Source: Episyrphus balteatus (taxonomy: Eukaryota; Arthropoda; Insecta; Diptera; Syrphidae). Taken from it: DNA of 64,000 nucleotides. Positions 42,838 to 53,859 of this stretch are shown here, in pieces. A program made the translations under genes and the position numbers. The DNA is taken from contig NC_079136.1 in assembly GCF_945859705.1 (NCBI RefSeq), forward strand, positions 97,029,120 through 97,093,119, written 5' to 3'. Each line of letters begins with the position of its first letter. Positions within the stretch are counted from its first letter, which is position 1. Under the pieces are notes generated by a model. It was not told the DNA's origin, made no database searches, and worked only from the letters and a program-made list of their open reading frames with translations.

Positions 42838-44976
42838 GAAATATTCTACGGTATCTTGAGTATAATTCGTAATAAAATTATTGGTAATGCAGACGCCGCA
42901 CTGTGGGCTAGAACGCTATTTTAGCAGGAATTAATTAAAAAGTCAACTTCTTCAAATATTGCTCCTTTTAGTCTTATTCGATAGATAAATGGACTAGCTA
43001 TAATTGTTCATTCAAAATTGAGGTCAAAGCATTCATTGGATACATAAAAACACAATCGAAAAGCAAGTTTTCGAAAAAAAAAACAAAAAAGGCCACTTTT
43101 TCCTCTATCCAGATATTCGTTTACTGAGTTTGTTTTAACGGATCGATTATGAAAATTTTGCTAGTTTATCAATTAGTGATATATCCTCATATAGTATTTG
43201 CTATTAAATTGTAATTATATTGAACTTTTGTTTATAAATTTTAAGGTAAAGTATGTTACTAGCATCGATTTCATATAAAACGAATGTTCCTAAGCTTTAA
43301 AAAAAAGGCACGCGTAGGCACACTCTAGAAATAATTTTAAAAACTAGCTAGCCTATATGGCATTATGTTTTTTATAAAACTATGTCCTACAAGAGCAAAC
43401 TTTTTTCGCTGTAACTCTGAAAGTATAGTGAGAAAAATGTTCAAAAAATCCACTTACGATGAAAAAAAACGTGTTGAATGTTTTCAAATAACGGTTTTTT
43501 TATTTGCATTAATATTTACCTTCCCTATTTAGTAAAAACAACTTTTGTAAGCGTTCAATGACACCATTTTCGAGTTTGATGCGTTCAAACTTCAAAAAAC
43601 TAATTTTTTGTTTTTTATACCAATAATATCTGTTGTAAATTGGAAAACCTTATTTAACATAATATTTCGTTTATTTTTGTTGTTGGTCTTATCTTTAGTG
43701 TCTGTTGTACCATAAAATTATCATTATTATATCATTCGACATCATCTTAATGGCTTTAACTGCAACTTTAGATTATTTCGAGAATTTCTATAATTAATTC
43801 CAGCTAAAAAAGCGTTCTAGCCCACAGTGCGCCGTATTGGAGTCGTATAATACTCCACTAGACTGGAGAGCAATCTCCAAATGTCTAACCTTACACTATG
43901 CGGATAAAAGAGATTTGGGTACTTTAGAGTACCAAATGACATCTCTTGTTCAAGGATATTCTTCAGTGCAAGAGTTCTACCAATCGGTATATAAACACTT
44001 GTCACTCCTCCTAAATAAGATTTCCTGCATGGACGTTGGTCAAGAGGCCATCTCTCTGTTGACTAGCAACTACAGGGACAAGGCATTGGATACTTTCATT
44101 AGAGGCCTAAACGGAGATCTTCCAAGACTCCTAGGCATGAAAGAGCCGTCGGACCTCCCAGAAGCCTTAAACTTATGCCAAAAACTGGAAAATCAAAAAT
44201 TTCGCTCCCAATATGCGAGCAACCATCAAAATCAGCAACATTTAGGAAACTATCAAAAATTCCAAAATAGACGACAACAACCAACATTGTCCACCGGATA
44301 TGCACAGAATAGGAGAACACCACAACAAAATGCTTTCTATCCAGAAATTGCCTACTTGCCACAACCTAACAACAGTATCCCTAATCTTGCTTACCAAAAT
44401 AAGCAAAGAAATTATCCCAACTACCCCAACTACACGCACCCTAATTATAACTACCCCAATCCTAATTACCCTAACTATACACAAACACAAACACAACCTA
44501 ACTATAATTTTCCCAATTTTGCTCCTCCACGCCCACCCAAACCCCAACCCAAACCGGAACCAATGGAGACATCAACTATCCACTCTGGTGCCGTAAACTA
44601 CCAGAACCGTCCCCAACCGTTTAAATACGCTGGTAAAAGGACACAAGGGTTCAACCCTTCAGTTCAAAATATGGTACCTCAGAAAATCCAAAGGAATTTT
44701 CATATAAACTCTGAAAATCCAGTTCCATCATCTTCAAATATACCTCCAGATTTCACCCTGCAGCCAACTGGATATATCTCTCCTAACGATGCTTATGCCT
44801 TCTACCAACAACCAAACGTACAAGAAGCAGAAAACGATCCCGATCTTTATAATTATATGCAAGAACAGATTGAAGATCAGGAACCCGAAGCCGATGAATG
44901 TGACATTCATTTTTTAGGTAAAATGACTCTTCGCTGCCATATTTTCAATGCAGAACGAAGAGTGGACAACTACTAA
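42838..44976 (+). pseudogene. gag: Errantivirus gag, N-terminus lost, split by MITE
   Basis: Homology begins at FYGILSIIRNKIIGNADA (to 42898). After the 931-bp MITE and one cgccg are removed the frame continues VLESYNTPLDWRAISKCLTL through to TAA 44974-44976. The capsid region (EYQMTSLVQGYSSVQEFYQS, LLTSNYRDKALDTFIRGL, EALNLCQKLENQKF) is intact. The nucleocapsid part lacks a CCHC knuckle and instead has Tyr/Pro/Asn repeats (NYPNYPNYTHPNYNYPN) and PPRPPKPQPKPEP. It would assemble particles. The start is missing, so no functional Gag is expected. Protease follows in the -1 frame. Confidence 0.85.
42899..43829. mobile_element. Transib-like MITE 1 (931 bp)
   Basis: The ends are CACTGTGGGCTAGAACGCT and its complement AGCGTTCTAGCCCACAGTG, flanked by a 5-bp GC-rich duplication cgccg (42894-42898, 43830-43834). 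CACTGTG ends and 5-bp CG-rich targets are features of Transib elements. The interior has no coding sequence. Excision restores gag. Confidence 0.75.
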
Positions 44977-45308
44977 ATTTTCTAATTGATACAGGCTCGA
45001 GTAAAAATTACATCTAACCATGTTTGGTAGAGAAACCTCTTCCAAACGAACAAACATTTTTGGCAAAATCAATTGCAGGTAACATTGAAAAAACGAAACA
45101 CACGTTCGTTAACCTATTTAATCTAAATGACGTCAAACTGAAATTCTACCTTCTCCCAACCCTTATATCTTTTCATGGGATCTTGGGAAATGATAGTCTT
45201 AAAAATTTACATGCAGTTATTCATACAAAAGATAGTTTTATGTCAATTTTAGGCAAAACTAAAATTCGAATTAAACAACTTAACCCTAGTTTACCGCACG
45301 CAAAATAA
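44970..45308 (+). pseudogene. Errantivirus protease, one stop
   Basis: Read in frame -1 relative to gag: LLNFLIDTGSSKNYI with the catalytic DTG, then TAA at 45015-45017. The frame continues FVNLFNLNDVKLKFYLLPTL, FHGILGNDSLKNLHA and GKTKIRIKQLNPSL to TAA 45306-45308. It would cleave the Gag-Pol precursor. The single stop close to the active site inactivates this copy. Confidence 0.75.
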
Positions 45309-45317
45309 TGCAATAAC

Positions 45318-45910
45318 CAAACTTGGGGGTTCGCGCGAACCCCAAAGCTTTTATGCACCTCTAATTGTTCATTATCAACAATTTGATGCATTGTCTCTTT
45401 CTTTTATTGATTAAGGTGACAGTTGCGGTGTCTTTTTATGATAACACGTATATATAACAGGTATATTTTTGCCAAAATATACCTAATAAAAATTGTTGAA
45501 AATAGTCCATTTAAAGTCTTGGGGTTCGCATGAACCCCAAGTTTGGTTTGTGACTTTTTTTCAGAAAAAAATTCCAGAAAATTATATAAAACCGCTTTTA
45601 TGGAAAAAAGACAAAAAACGTAATCAAAAATGAATTCCGTTCACTGAGTTTTCATCCCAGGTCGAAAAAACGATTTAGAAAAAAGTTAAACATGCGTTGG
45701 GGTTCGCACGAACCCCAAGTTTGGTTTGTGACTTTTTTTCAGAAAAAAATTCCAGAAAATTATATAAAACCGCTTTTATGGAAAAAAGACAAAAAACGTA
45801 AACAAAAATGAATTTCGTTCACTGAGTTTTCATCCCAAGTCGAAAAAACGATTTAGAAAAAAGTTATAACCATTTAAACATGCGTTGGGGTTCGCACGAA
45901 CCCCAATTTG
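45318..45910. repeat. Array of 22-bp palindromes with 160-bp spacers inside pol
   Basis: Near-palindromes of the form ttggggttcgc(g/a)cgaaccccaa lie at 45323-45345, 45519-45540, 45697-45718 and 45885-45906, 178-196 bp apart. The second and third spacers (45541-45696, 45719-45884) are almost identical; the first is unrelated. It separates the protease from RT, and the pol frame resumes at about 45930, so it is an insertion. No target duplication was identified. Confidence 0.75.
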
Positions 45911-45924
45911 TAAATTAGGGTTAA

Positions 45925-47886
45925 GTCACAATACGTAAACCCCATAGGTATAAAAATTGACCATATGTCAGAATCGCAGAAAAAAACTATAGCCACTATC
46001 TCTCAAAAATTCAAACCTCTATTCGCTAATCCAAATGAAAAACTTACATACACAACAAGAGTCATAGGAGAAATACGCACCAACACAGATTCCCCAGTAT
46101 ACTCGAAATATTACCCTTACCCCGCCTCATTAAAAGATGAGGTGGAAAAACAGATAAATGAGCTTTTGGAAAACAATATAATTAAACCTTCTCGATCCCC
46201 ATACAATTCACCTGTGTGGATTGTACCAAAAAAACCCGACTCATCAGGAAAAAAGAACTTCAGACTTGTAATTGATTACAGAAAATTAAACGAGGTCACT
46301 ATCTCTGATCGTTACCCCATCCCAGAAATTAACGAAATATTATCCCATTTAGGTCAAAGCAAATTCTTTTTAGTTCTCGATTTAAAAAGTGGTTTCCACC
46401 AAATTCCCCTAAAACGTTCCGATACGGAGAAAACAGCTTTTTCCATTAACGGAGGCAAATACGAATTCACCCGACTTCCCTTCGGACTTAAGAATGCGCC
46501 ATCCATTTTCCAACGTGCAGTTGACGACATTCTGCGCGCTTACATCGGTAAAATATGTTATGTCTACATCGATGACATAATTATATTTAGTCAAAACGAA
46601 AAAGACCATGCATGTCACATAGAAAAAGTACTACACACACTATGCGAGGCAAACATGAAGGTACAACTAGACAAAAGCCACTTCTTCAAAGAAGAAGTAG
46701 AATTTTTGGGCTTCATTGTATCGTCAAAAGGTCTAACGACAAACCCTTCCAAAGTTCAAGCAATAGCAAATTTCCCAATTCCAAAAAACCTAAAAGAATT
46801 ACGATCATTCTTAGGATTGGCCGGATATTACAGACGGTTCATTCACGATTATGCTAAATTAGCAAAACCATTAACGAGAATGTTACGCGGCAAAGAGGGC
46901 CACATTTCAAAATTTAAATCGAGCAAAGTTTTAATTTCACTATCCACCGAAGCAATAGAAGCTTTTAACAAACTTAGAAAATCCCTTACTTCTAAAGATG
47001 TAATCCTCGCCTACCCTGACTTTAAAAAAAGTTTCGAACTCACAACCGATGCATCAGAGTACGCAATCGGTGCAGTTCTCTCGCAAGATGACAGACCAAT
47101 AATGTTCATTTCAAGGTCATTAGACAAGACAGAAGAACATTATGCTGTCAACGAAAAAGAAATGCTTGCCATCATTTGGGCATTGGACAGCTTCAGAAAT
47201 TATTTATACGGAACAGCTCATGTTAAAATTTATACAGACCACCAGCCGCTTACATACGCTATGAGTAACAAGAATAACAATTCGAAAATGAAACGCTGGA
47301 AAGAAATCCTTGAAGAATACGACCACAAAATTATATACAAACCAGGGAAAAGCAACGTAGTCGCAGATGCACTATCGCGTGCTCCACAAAACTCCGAAGT
47401 ATTCTCACTTACCGCATCTCAACATAGTGACCAAAGCTCGTCGCATAATTTAATCCCTAGTGTTGAAAGCCCAATTAACGTTTTTAAAAATCAAATCTTT
47501 CTTCTCATTGGCAAAGAAACAAAATACGAATTTAAAATCCCTTTCCCAACCTACCATAGACATATATTCACACAACCAGATTATACCATAGACCAGTTAA
47601 TTTCAATATTTAAAAGAGTTTTAAACCCAAGTGTTATCAATGGTCTTTATACCAACGAATCAATTATGGGAAGAGTTCAAGAAATGTATCCGCTTCACTA
47701 TCAAACTTTTAGAATTCGTTTCACTCAAACACAAGTTACCGACCTCACAAATGTAATCGATCAGAATGAAGAAATCTTAAAAGAACACAATAGAGCCCAT
47801 AGGAACGCTAAAGAAAACAAAATTCAACTCCTTTTCAAATATTATTTCCCAAAGATGAACGCTCGAATTTCCGAAATTATTAAACA
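45925..47886 (+). CDS. pol: Errantivirus reverse transcriptase and RNase H
   Basis: The open frame runs from VNPIGIKIDHM (45939) without a stop to the hAT insertion at 47886. RT motifs include SPYNSPVWIVPKK, RLVIDYRKLNEVTISDRYPI, VLDLKSGFHQIPL (motif A), LPFGLKNAPSIFQ (motif B), YIDDIIIFSQ (catalytic box, 46565-46594), FLGFIVSSKG and RSFLGLAGYYRRF. RNase H shows LTTDASEYAIGAVLSQ, HYAVNEKEMLAIIWAL, IYTDHQPLTYA and VADALSRAP. The linker and the first half of the integrase zinc finger (AHRNAKENKIQLLFKYYFP, KQC) follow. As part of a polyprotein it would copy RNA to DNA in the particle. This is the best preserved enzyme region in the window. Confidence 0.9.
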
Positions 47887-48349
47887 GTGTAGAACAGGCA
47901 TGTCAAACTTGCGGCCTGCGGGCCGCATGCGGCCCACATCGTATATTTGTGCGGCCCAAGCTTAATTTAGGTACAACTTGCATTTTCAATTTTTACATTT
48001 AATTTTAGTTATAAAATAAAATTTAAATGTCTCTAATGTACACGAACAAACCGGGGAATCCAATAAAATTGTTTTGAATTTCTCCATTTCAACACGATGT
48101 TAACTGCAGAGATTTTAACTTTTTGCTATTTATGTCGCAATGGAGAATTTCCAGCTTATATGAGTTCTTGATGGGTGAAAAGGTAAACAAACATTTTTTG
48201 TATTGAAAACAAGCTTTTTTTTGCTGTATTTAGTATTGGAGTGCAGTTTGACCAATGGGAAAGCAGTGAAAAAGTTCCATACGATTTGTTTCATCCTAAG
48301 TGAATTTTCGGGAATAAGCTCTGAATTTGTTTATTTGTACAAAATATTT

Positions 48350-48437
48350 AAGGTCCATTTTCTTCACTCGGAGTGAGAATTTTTAATATAAAATTTCTCA
48401 AGTTGTGTTCAACTTCGAGTGAAGAAAATGGACCTAA
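48350..48437. repeat. Inverted repeat within the hAT element
   Basis: aggtccattttcttcactc at 48352 is inverted as gagtgaagaaaatggacct ending at 48435, with a 45-bp loop. Perhaps a small foldback insertion. Confidence 0.6.
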
Positions 48438-48599
48438 GTCGACTTCCAAGCAACCGAAAATTAGATTTCCAGTCGACTTGCAGTCGCTACTTTTTTCTTA
48501 AATGAACACCAATGCAAATATTTTCGCTACTTTGTCCCGAAAAATCCATCCTTTTTTAATCTCTTTTTGAGACGGGTTTATAAATATAGAATCAGTACG

Positions 48600-48930
48600 T
48601 AATCATTTGCAAATGGAGCTAATCGAAATCCAGTGTGGCTCCGTTTAAAGATATAAATTCGATGAAGCTGGGATACCTGAATTTTACAAGTATCTAACAA
48701 GCAGATTTGAGAACACTCGAAAATTGGCATATGAAATCATTTGTATGTTTGGAAGCACTTCATCGATGCGAGCAGCAGTTTTCACTTATGAATCGAAATG
48801 AGTCACCTGTTAAATCCAGAATAACAGATCTACGCCTTGGGTCTGTTTTAAAAGTAATAACTTCTAAAAAATTTTCATCACAAGTAGAGAAGATGGTACA
48901 GAAAAGAGATGCCAAGTGTCAGGCAGAAAA
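48600..48930 (+). pseudogene. hAT transposase C-terminal remnant
   Basis: Across two frames the sequence ICMFGSTS...RCEQQFSLMNRNESPVKSRITDLRLGSVLKV corresponds to the hAT dimerisation region, usually FGSTYxCEQ.FS.M...KS..R..LTDE.L...L. This pattern is common in GTF2IRD2/ZBED-like hAT proteins. A frameshift separates the FGSTS and CEQQFS halves. The DDE catalytic part is gone. Confidence 0.6.
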
Positions 48931-49074
48931 CATTAATATTACTACATATTGTTCTTGTTCTTTTATAAAAATAAATCTGTTTCGTAAAAATTCTAATATC
49001 TTTTTTTTTGCGGCCCATAGAAATTTAGATCCTGCTATATTGGCCCGTGAATGCCATTGAGTTTGACAAGCCTG

Positions 49075-51060
49075 GTGTAGAATATGCAAAGAACAAAAAT
49101 ATGAACGACATCCTAATAAACCAAAAATTCAAGAAACCCCAATTTCACAATTTCCAGGCGATATAGTTCATATTGACATTTACTCAACAGATTCAAAACA
49201 GATACTCACTGCAATAGACAAATTTTCAAAATATGCGCAAGTAAAAATTATTAAATCAAAAGCTATATTCGATATAATTGAACCTTTAAGGCAGCTCATA
49301 TTTTCCTTCGGCGCACTGTTGTCCAAAATGACTTATCTCGTTGCAAAAATCATAACTTTTGAACGGATTGAGGTAGCGGTACAGTTTTTTTTTTAATTTG
49401 AAGGACATTTCTAGGGCTGTTATACCAATGAATTTCAATAAAATTATTTCACAGGGTGTTTAGGAATCATCGACCGAAAACCGATTTTCTTTAAAAAAAA
49501 AGTTTAAATTAAAATTGGTATGCCATTTTGTAGAAATCACTAATCCACATCTAAAAACAAAATTTCAAAAAAATACAATGTCCCGTTTTCGAAAATTTTA
49601 TTTTTCAAAAAAAAATTTCAAAATTTTTTTAAAAATCCAAAATTTATTTTTTTTTTAATTTTATTTTTGGCTTATATTTGAGTTATATAAGTGCTTCTTC
49701 ACAAAAAATTTCGTTGAAATCGAATAAGCCGTTTCGGAAAATATCGGATTTGAAAAAAAACGGTTTTATGGCAGGTACCGTAAAAAATCCATTCGGTTCC
49801 ATGCATTAAGCCGAATAGGGTATGTGTACCAATCAATTGTTGATCCAAAATAAAAATATTTAGCTGCGCATGCTTGCGCACTGCCGAGATTTTGTACTTT
49901 GAAAAAAAATGAAGGCAGAAGGAATAGATTTTCTTTAAAAAAAATGTTTAAATTAAAATTGGTATGCCATTTTGTAGAAATCACTAATCCACATCTAAAA
50001 ACAAAATTTCAAAAAAATACAATGTCCCGTTTTCGAAAATTTTATTTTTCAAAAAAAAATTTCAAAATTTTTTTAAAAATCCAAAAATTATTTTTTTTGA
50101 AATTTTATTTTTGGCCTATATTTGAGTTATATAAGTGCTTCTTCAAAAAAAGTTTCGTTGAAATCGAATAAGCCGTTTCGGAGAATATCGGATTTAAAAA
50201 AAACCGTTCTATGGCAGGTACCGTTAATAATGATTTTCCAAAAAAATTTTTTTCATTAGAAGATAGACCTTGTTTTCAAACTTACATTTGAATTTTTTAA
50301 ACAAAATCGTTGGAGCCGTTTTTGAGCAATTACAGCTTTACTGAAATTGGTGTATGACAAGTACCGTTATTTTTGGCCCAAAAAAATTAATTCCAAAAAC
50401 CCCTCTGGAGGGTCTCCAAAAAATGCTACATACCAAATTTGAAGTCAATCGGTCCATCCGTTTAGGCTGTAGATCCTTATACAGACAGACAGACAGACGG
50501 ACTTCCGGGACCAACTTTTTTGGCATTCTCTATAATCGTAATATCATGGAAAAGTGTAATCTGAACTTTTTTTAGATGTGAATTAGTGATTTCTACAAAA
50601 TGGCATACCAATTTTAATTTAAATATTTTTTTTTTAAGAAAATCGGTTTTCGGTCGATGATTCCTAAACACCCTGTAAAACAATTTTCTTGAAATTCATT
50701 GGTGTAACAGCCCTGGAAATTTCCTTCAAATTAAAAAAAAAACTGTACCGCTACCTCAATCCGTTCAAAAGTTATGATTTTTGCAACGAGATAAGTCATT
50801 TTGGACAACAGTGCGGCGTACCGAAAAAAATAATTTTCGACAACGAAAAATCATTCAATTCAGGAACAATATCCTTCATGCTTCAAGATCAGTTAGGAAT
50901 CCAAATTTATACCACCCCTCCTTACAGCAGTTCGGTAAACGGTCAAATAGAAAGATTCCATTCGACACTCTCTGAGATAATGCGTTGTTGAAAAGCTGAA
51001 CGACCTCGAATGCCATTTGATCAACTTCTTGATTGCTCTGTATACGAATATAATTACTCT
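49075..51060 (+). pseudogene. pol: Errantivirus integrase, zinc finger end and core, split by MITE
   Basis: 49075-49313 reads CRICKEQKYERHPNKPKI, then FPGDIVHIDIYSTDSKQIL (first Asp), TAIDKFSKYAQVKII and LIFSFG. After the Transib-like MITE and one cggcg it continues VPKKIIFDNEKSFNSG (second Asp) and TTPPYSSSVNGQIERFHSTL (catalytic Glu). TGA follows at 50989-50991, then PFDQLLD in the same frame and a frameshift near 51060. It would insert element cDNA at TATA-like targets. The core triad is otherwise complete. Confidence 0.8.
49314..50813. mobile_element. Transib-like MITE 2 (1500 bp) with long inverted ends
   Basis: The ends CACTGTTGTCCAAAATGACT and complement extend about 230-250 bp with high similarity. 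A 5-bp duplication cggcg lies at 49309-49313 and 50814-50818, and excision restores the integrase codons FGVPKK. A roughly 300-bp internal segment is directly repeated (49483-49787, 49928-50222). An (acag)n run at 50480 is followed by gacggacttccgggaccaac. No transposase ORF. Confidence 0.75.
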
Positions 51061-51061
51061 A

Positions 51062-52856
51062 TTATTCTGTTACAAATAAAAGACCAATCGAAGTATTCTT
51101 CGGTAGGACTGTTACAACAGATCCGAAGCAATTCGAATCAGCAAGACAGGAAAATATTGAAAACCTCCGATTGAAGCAGAGTAAAGATTTGCAAACCCAT
51201 AATAAATCAAGACAAGAATTAAAAACATATTCACCTGGTGAAACCATTTATATCAAAATTAATAAAAGGCTAGGAACAAAATTAACCCCCAGATTTAGAA
51301 AAGAGATTGTTAAAGAAGACAAATCAACCACAGTTCTAACAAATTCAGGCAAAATAGTCCATAAAAATAACATTAGGAATTTCCTTTGCGGTGTGCTAAG
51401 CGAAATACAAATTTTGGATTATTTCAATTCAAAAATTGTAGCCACGAACATGGGCCCAGCAAAATTACAAATCGGCGCGTTAAGAATTATCCACGTCATC
51501 GACCTAGGCCAATACGAGGAGATCTTAACGAATATCCAAGCCGACATAGACCATCAAGTCAATAAATCCGATCCCAGTCTTCCCTACCTGTCCCACCAAA
51601 TATCCGAAGTCCTCAAATCCCTAAATAATTTAAAACCCAATAGAAATCCGAGATCAATGAACTTCTTAGGAAGTGCATGGAAATGGTTGGCCGGTACTCC
51701 GGACCACGAGGATTTCCGAATTATAAAAGCACACACACAAAAATTATTACAAAATAATGAGAAACAAATCATTATTAATAATGTATTAACAAAAAAAATA
51801 AATAAAATAAGCAATATAACAAACAATTTAGAAATTACTAAACTTAATGCAATCCAAAAAAACGAATTTCTGTTAGACGTTAAGTTCAAAGTACAAATCA
51901 TAAAAGAAGAAATAATCAATATAGAATACGCTCTACTTTGGGCAAAAAATAACATAATAAATTCATTTATTTTATCTAATTCCGAAATCGAAATTGTCAA
52001 AGAAAAATTTAATAAGCAAAATGTACCATTCATTAACTTAGAAGAGGCACTTGAATTTTCGAATGTAAAAATAGCCTCCAATAATACAAATTTACTTTAT
52101 ATAATAACTATTCCCACAACGGGAACAGAGATTTGTACAAAAATTCTAATCAAACCTATTAAACAAAATAAAAATGTAATTAAAATAAATTATGAGAACA
52201 TATTAAATTGTAACAATAAAATATATGGTGTAAAAAGTAAATGCAATACCTGCAACAATCTAACTATCTGTAAAAGAAACGAAATTATAAATTTAGAAAA
52301 CGACAATTGTACAAGAAACCTAATCCAAAGTAAACAACTAAACTGCGACGAAATCAACAACCAGCATATCCCGACTGTAGAGGAAATACACCCAGGAACA
52401 ATACTACTCAACCAATTCAACGGCTCTATTCTGGTGGAAAATAAGAAAGTAAATCTAACTGGCTCCTTCATTGTACAATACAGCAACATTTCAATAGTTA
52501 TAGACGGGCAGGAATACCTATCAAAAGAGACTCCAGCAGGAAAGCCATTACCTGCAATCTTGCATGAGAACTTTTCAACAAAAACCTACAAGGAGATTCT
52601 CACAATGGAAATGCTCAAAGAACTGCACATCAACAACACGGTGCATCTAAAGAGAATCCAAAGCGATGCAAACATCCATAAAATCGCCAACTATAGCCTT
52701 TCGACCATCCTAATACTTTCCATACTAGCAATAATCGTCAAAATAATCATTCCAACCAAGAAAGTCATACAAATCAAAGAAGAACCAAAGAAAGATCATA
52801 TGGACCAAAACAAAATACCAGTGCTCTATTTGTCGACTGAGGACAGTCGAATTTAA
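51062..52856 (+). CDS. env: Errantivirus integrase C-terminus joined in frame to env
   Basis: Open from about 51062; the first ATG in frame is 51171. Residues up to about 70 after that ATG are the integrase C-terminal domain (YSPGETIYIKINKRLGTKL, VLTNSGKIVHKNNIRNFL). From IQILDYFNSKIVATNMGPAK onward it is errantivirus env. A furin-type RNPR near residue 160 precedes the conserved GSAWKWLAGTPDHEDF. Long helical segments and a cysteine-rich region (ILNCNNKIYG, CNTCNNLTICKR) follow, then a membrane anchor near residues 510-530 (ILILSILAIIVKIIIP) and a charged tail ending just before the polypurine tract. Env of this class promotes membrane fusion and is normally made from a spliced RNA. The env part has no breaks that I can see. 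Confidence 0.85.
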
Positions 52857-52865
52857 GAAGGGAGG
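52855..52865 (+). other. Polypurine tract of family E
   Basis: aagaagggagg directly precedes the 3' LTR start AGTTATC and is the expected plus-strand primer. Confidence 0.75.
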
Positions 52866-53172
52866 AGTTATCACAGTATAAGTTGTCGTCGCTAACAACA
52901 CGCGCGACACAACTTAGCTGACACAACATGTTGTCGACCCCAGTCAACACGAGCCAGTGACCAGACTGCAGCGAGGGTTCCCACAGGTGGGAATTCCAAG
53001 AATACGAAGTCAGCAGTAACACTAACAACATAGCAATAAATTAGGTTTCTTTCGGGTTAACAAAATGTATCTAATTGAGTTTATTACTATCAATAAAAGA
53101 GCTCACATCATTGAGCGAAAAATACAAAAAATTGTTTTTTTTTTAGTTCCACTAATTAACAAATCCATAACT
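52866..53172 (+). repeat. 3' LTR of family E
   Basis: 307 bp, AGTTATCACAG...CCATAACT, followed by the tata duplication. It is the same as the 5' LTR as read, except for two extra Ts in the T-run. Confidence 0.95.
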
Positions 53173-53173
53173 T

Positions 53174-53226
53174 ATATCAAAGTACTTCATCACCCCCCAA
53201 CGATTGAGATTGGGGGACAGCTCTAT
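53174..53226 (+). repeat. Flank repeat of the complete errantivirus, right copy
   Basis: It matches 41743-41793 (tatcaaagtacttcatcacc, caacgattgagattggggga). 53227-53400 is AT-rich with nothing recognised. Confidence 0.6.
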
Positions 53227-53401
53227 CGACATAATGAACAATGCAACTAGCAGGTTTTGTTTTTATTAAACCATTTTTTTTAATTATAATTTCTTAATTA
53301 TATGATATTTTAAATAATTATATAATATGTATATATTAGATATTTTAAAATAAGTTTGCAGTTTCTGACGAAATTTTATTACATTTCATATATCACATAA
53401 G

Positions 53402-53724
53402 AATAGGTATGTCATTGTTAAAGAAATTGCCGAACGCAATTTCAATGGCGATTTCAGGTTAGGAAAAGACAGGCAGGAAGACAAAATAAAAATCAGGGAA
53501 ACCGAAAATAGGTTTTACGAAAATATAAATGAACGACTACACCCGCTCCCAGAACATAGCCGACCTTTAACTATCATCATAGTTATATTTATCATCATGG
53601 TAATTTTGTACTTGTTGGCAAAAGCTTTTATTCTCTTTAAATTAAATAGACCAGAACCAACACCAATAATAAAAAAAAAAAAAAAAAGTTATATATTTTG
53701 CGTTTACCACATCTTTTTGCGTAA
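53402..53724 (+). pseudogene. env: Env C-terminal fragment with membrane anchor, other family
   Basis: A stop-to-stop frame without an ATG reads VIVKEIAERNFNGDFRLGKD and ERLHPLPEHSRP, then a membrane segment (LTIIIVIFIIMVILYLLAKA) and a short basic tail. It resembles the end of a retroelement env but is not the one of family E, which has its own end at 52856. Confidence 0.5.
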
Positions 53725-53859
53725 AAACATCTAGTCACCTGGGAAAACTTGTCGAATAAATTAAAAAAGGTAAAAACTGAGTTTGATAAATCCTACAAAT
53801 GTTTAAATAGATCACCTGTGCCAAAAAAAGCAACGCAAATAAAACATCTCAATATTCTT

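Larger units (their letters stand above)
47895..49074 (+). mobile_element. hAT element with transposase remnant (1180 bp)
   Basis: The ends are caggcatgtcaaact and agtttgacaagcctg, with an 8-bp duplication gtgtagaa (47887-47894, 49075-49082), diagnostic of hAT. Removing it restores the CRICKEQ zinc-finger frame of the host integrase. Subterminal GCGGCC-rich repeats occur at both ends. A degraded transposase tail lies at 48660-48915. Confidence 0.88.
41822..53172 (+). mobile_element. Complete errantivirus (Ty3/gypsy), family E, with nested insertions
   Basis: Two LTRs (305 and 307 bp) are identical as far as I can read, except for a T-run length. tata duplications flank them (41818-41821, 53173-53176), with a tRNA-Lys primer site after the 5' LTR and a polypurine tract before the 3' LTR. 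Genes are in the order gag, protease, RT/RNase H, integrase, env. Four insertions (42899-43829, about 45318-45910, 47895-49074, 49314-50813) and loss of the gag N-terminus make it defective. LTR structure and env place it with gypsy/17.6/yoyo-type insect errantiviruses. Confidence 0.92.

Noticed and set aside
51584..52489. Minus-strand ORFs over env
   Set aside because: They are antisense shadows of the env frame, rich in Phe/Leu because the plus strand is Lys/Asn-rich.
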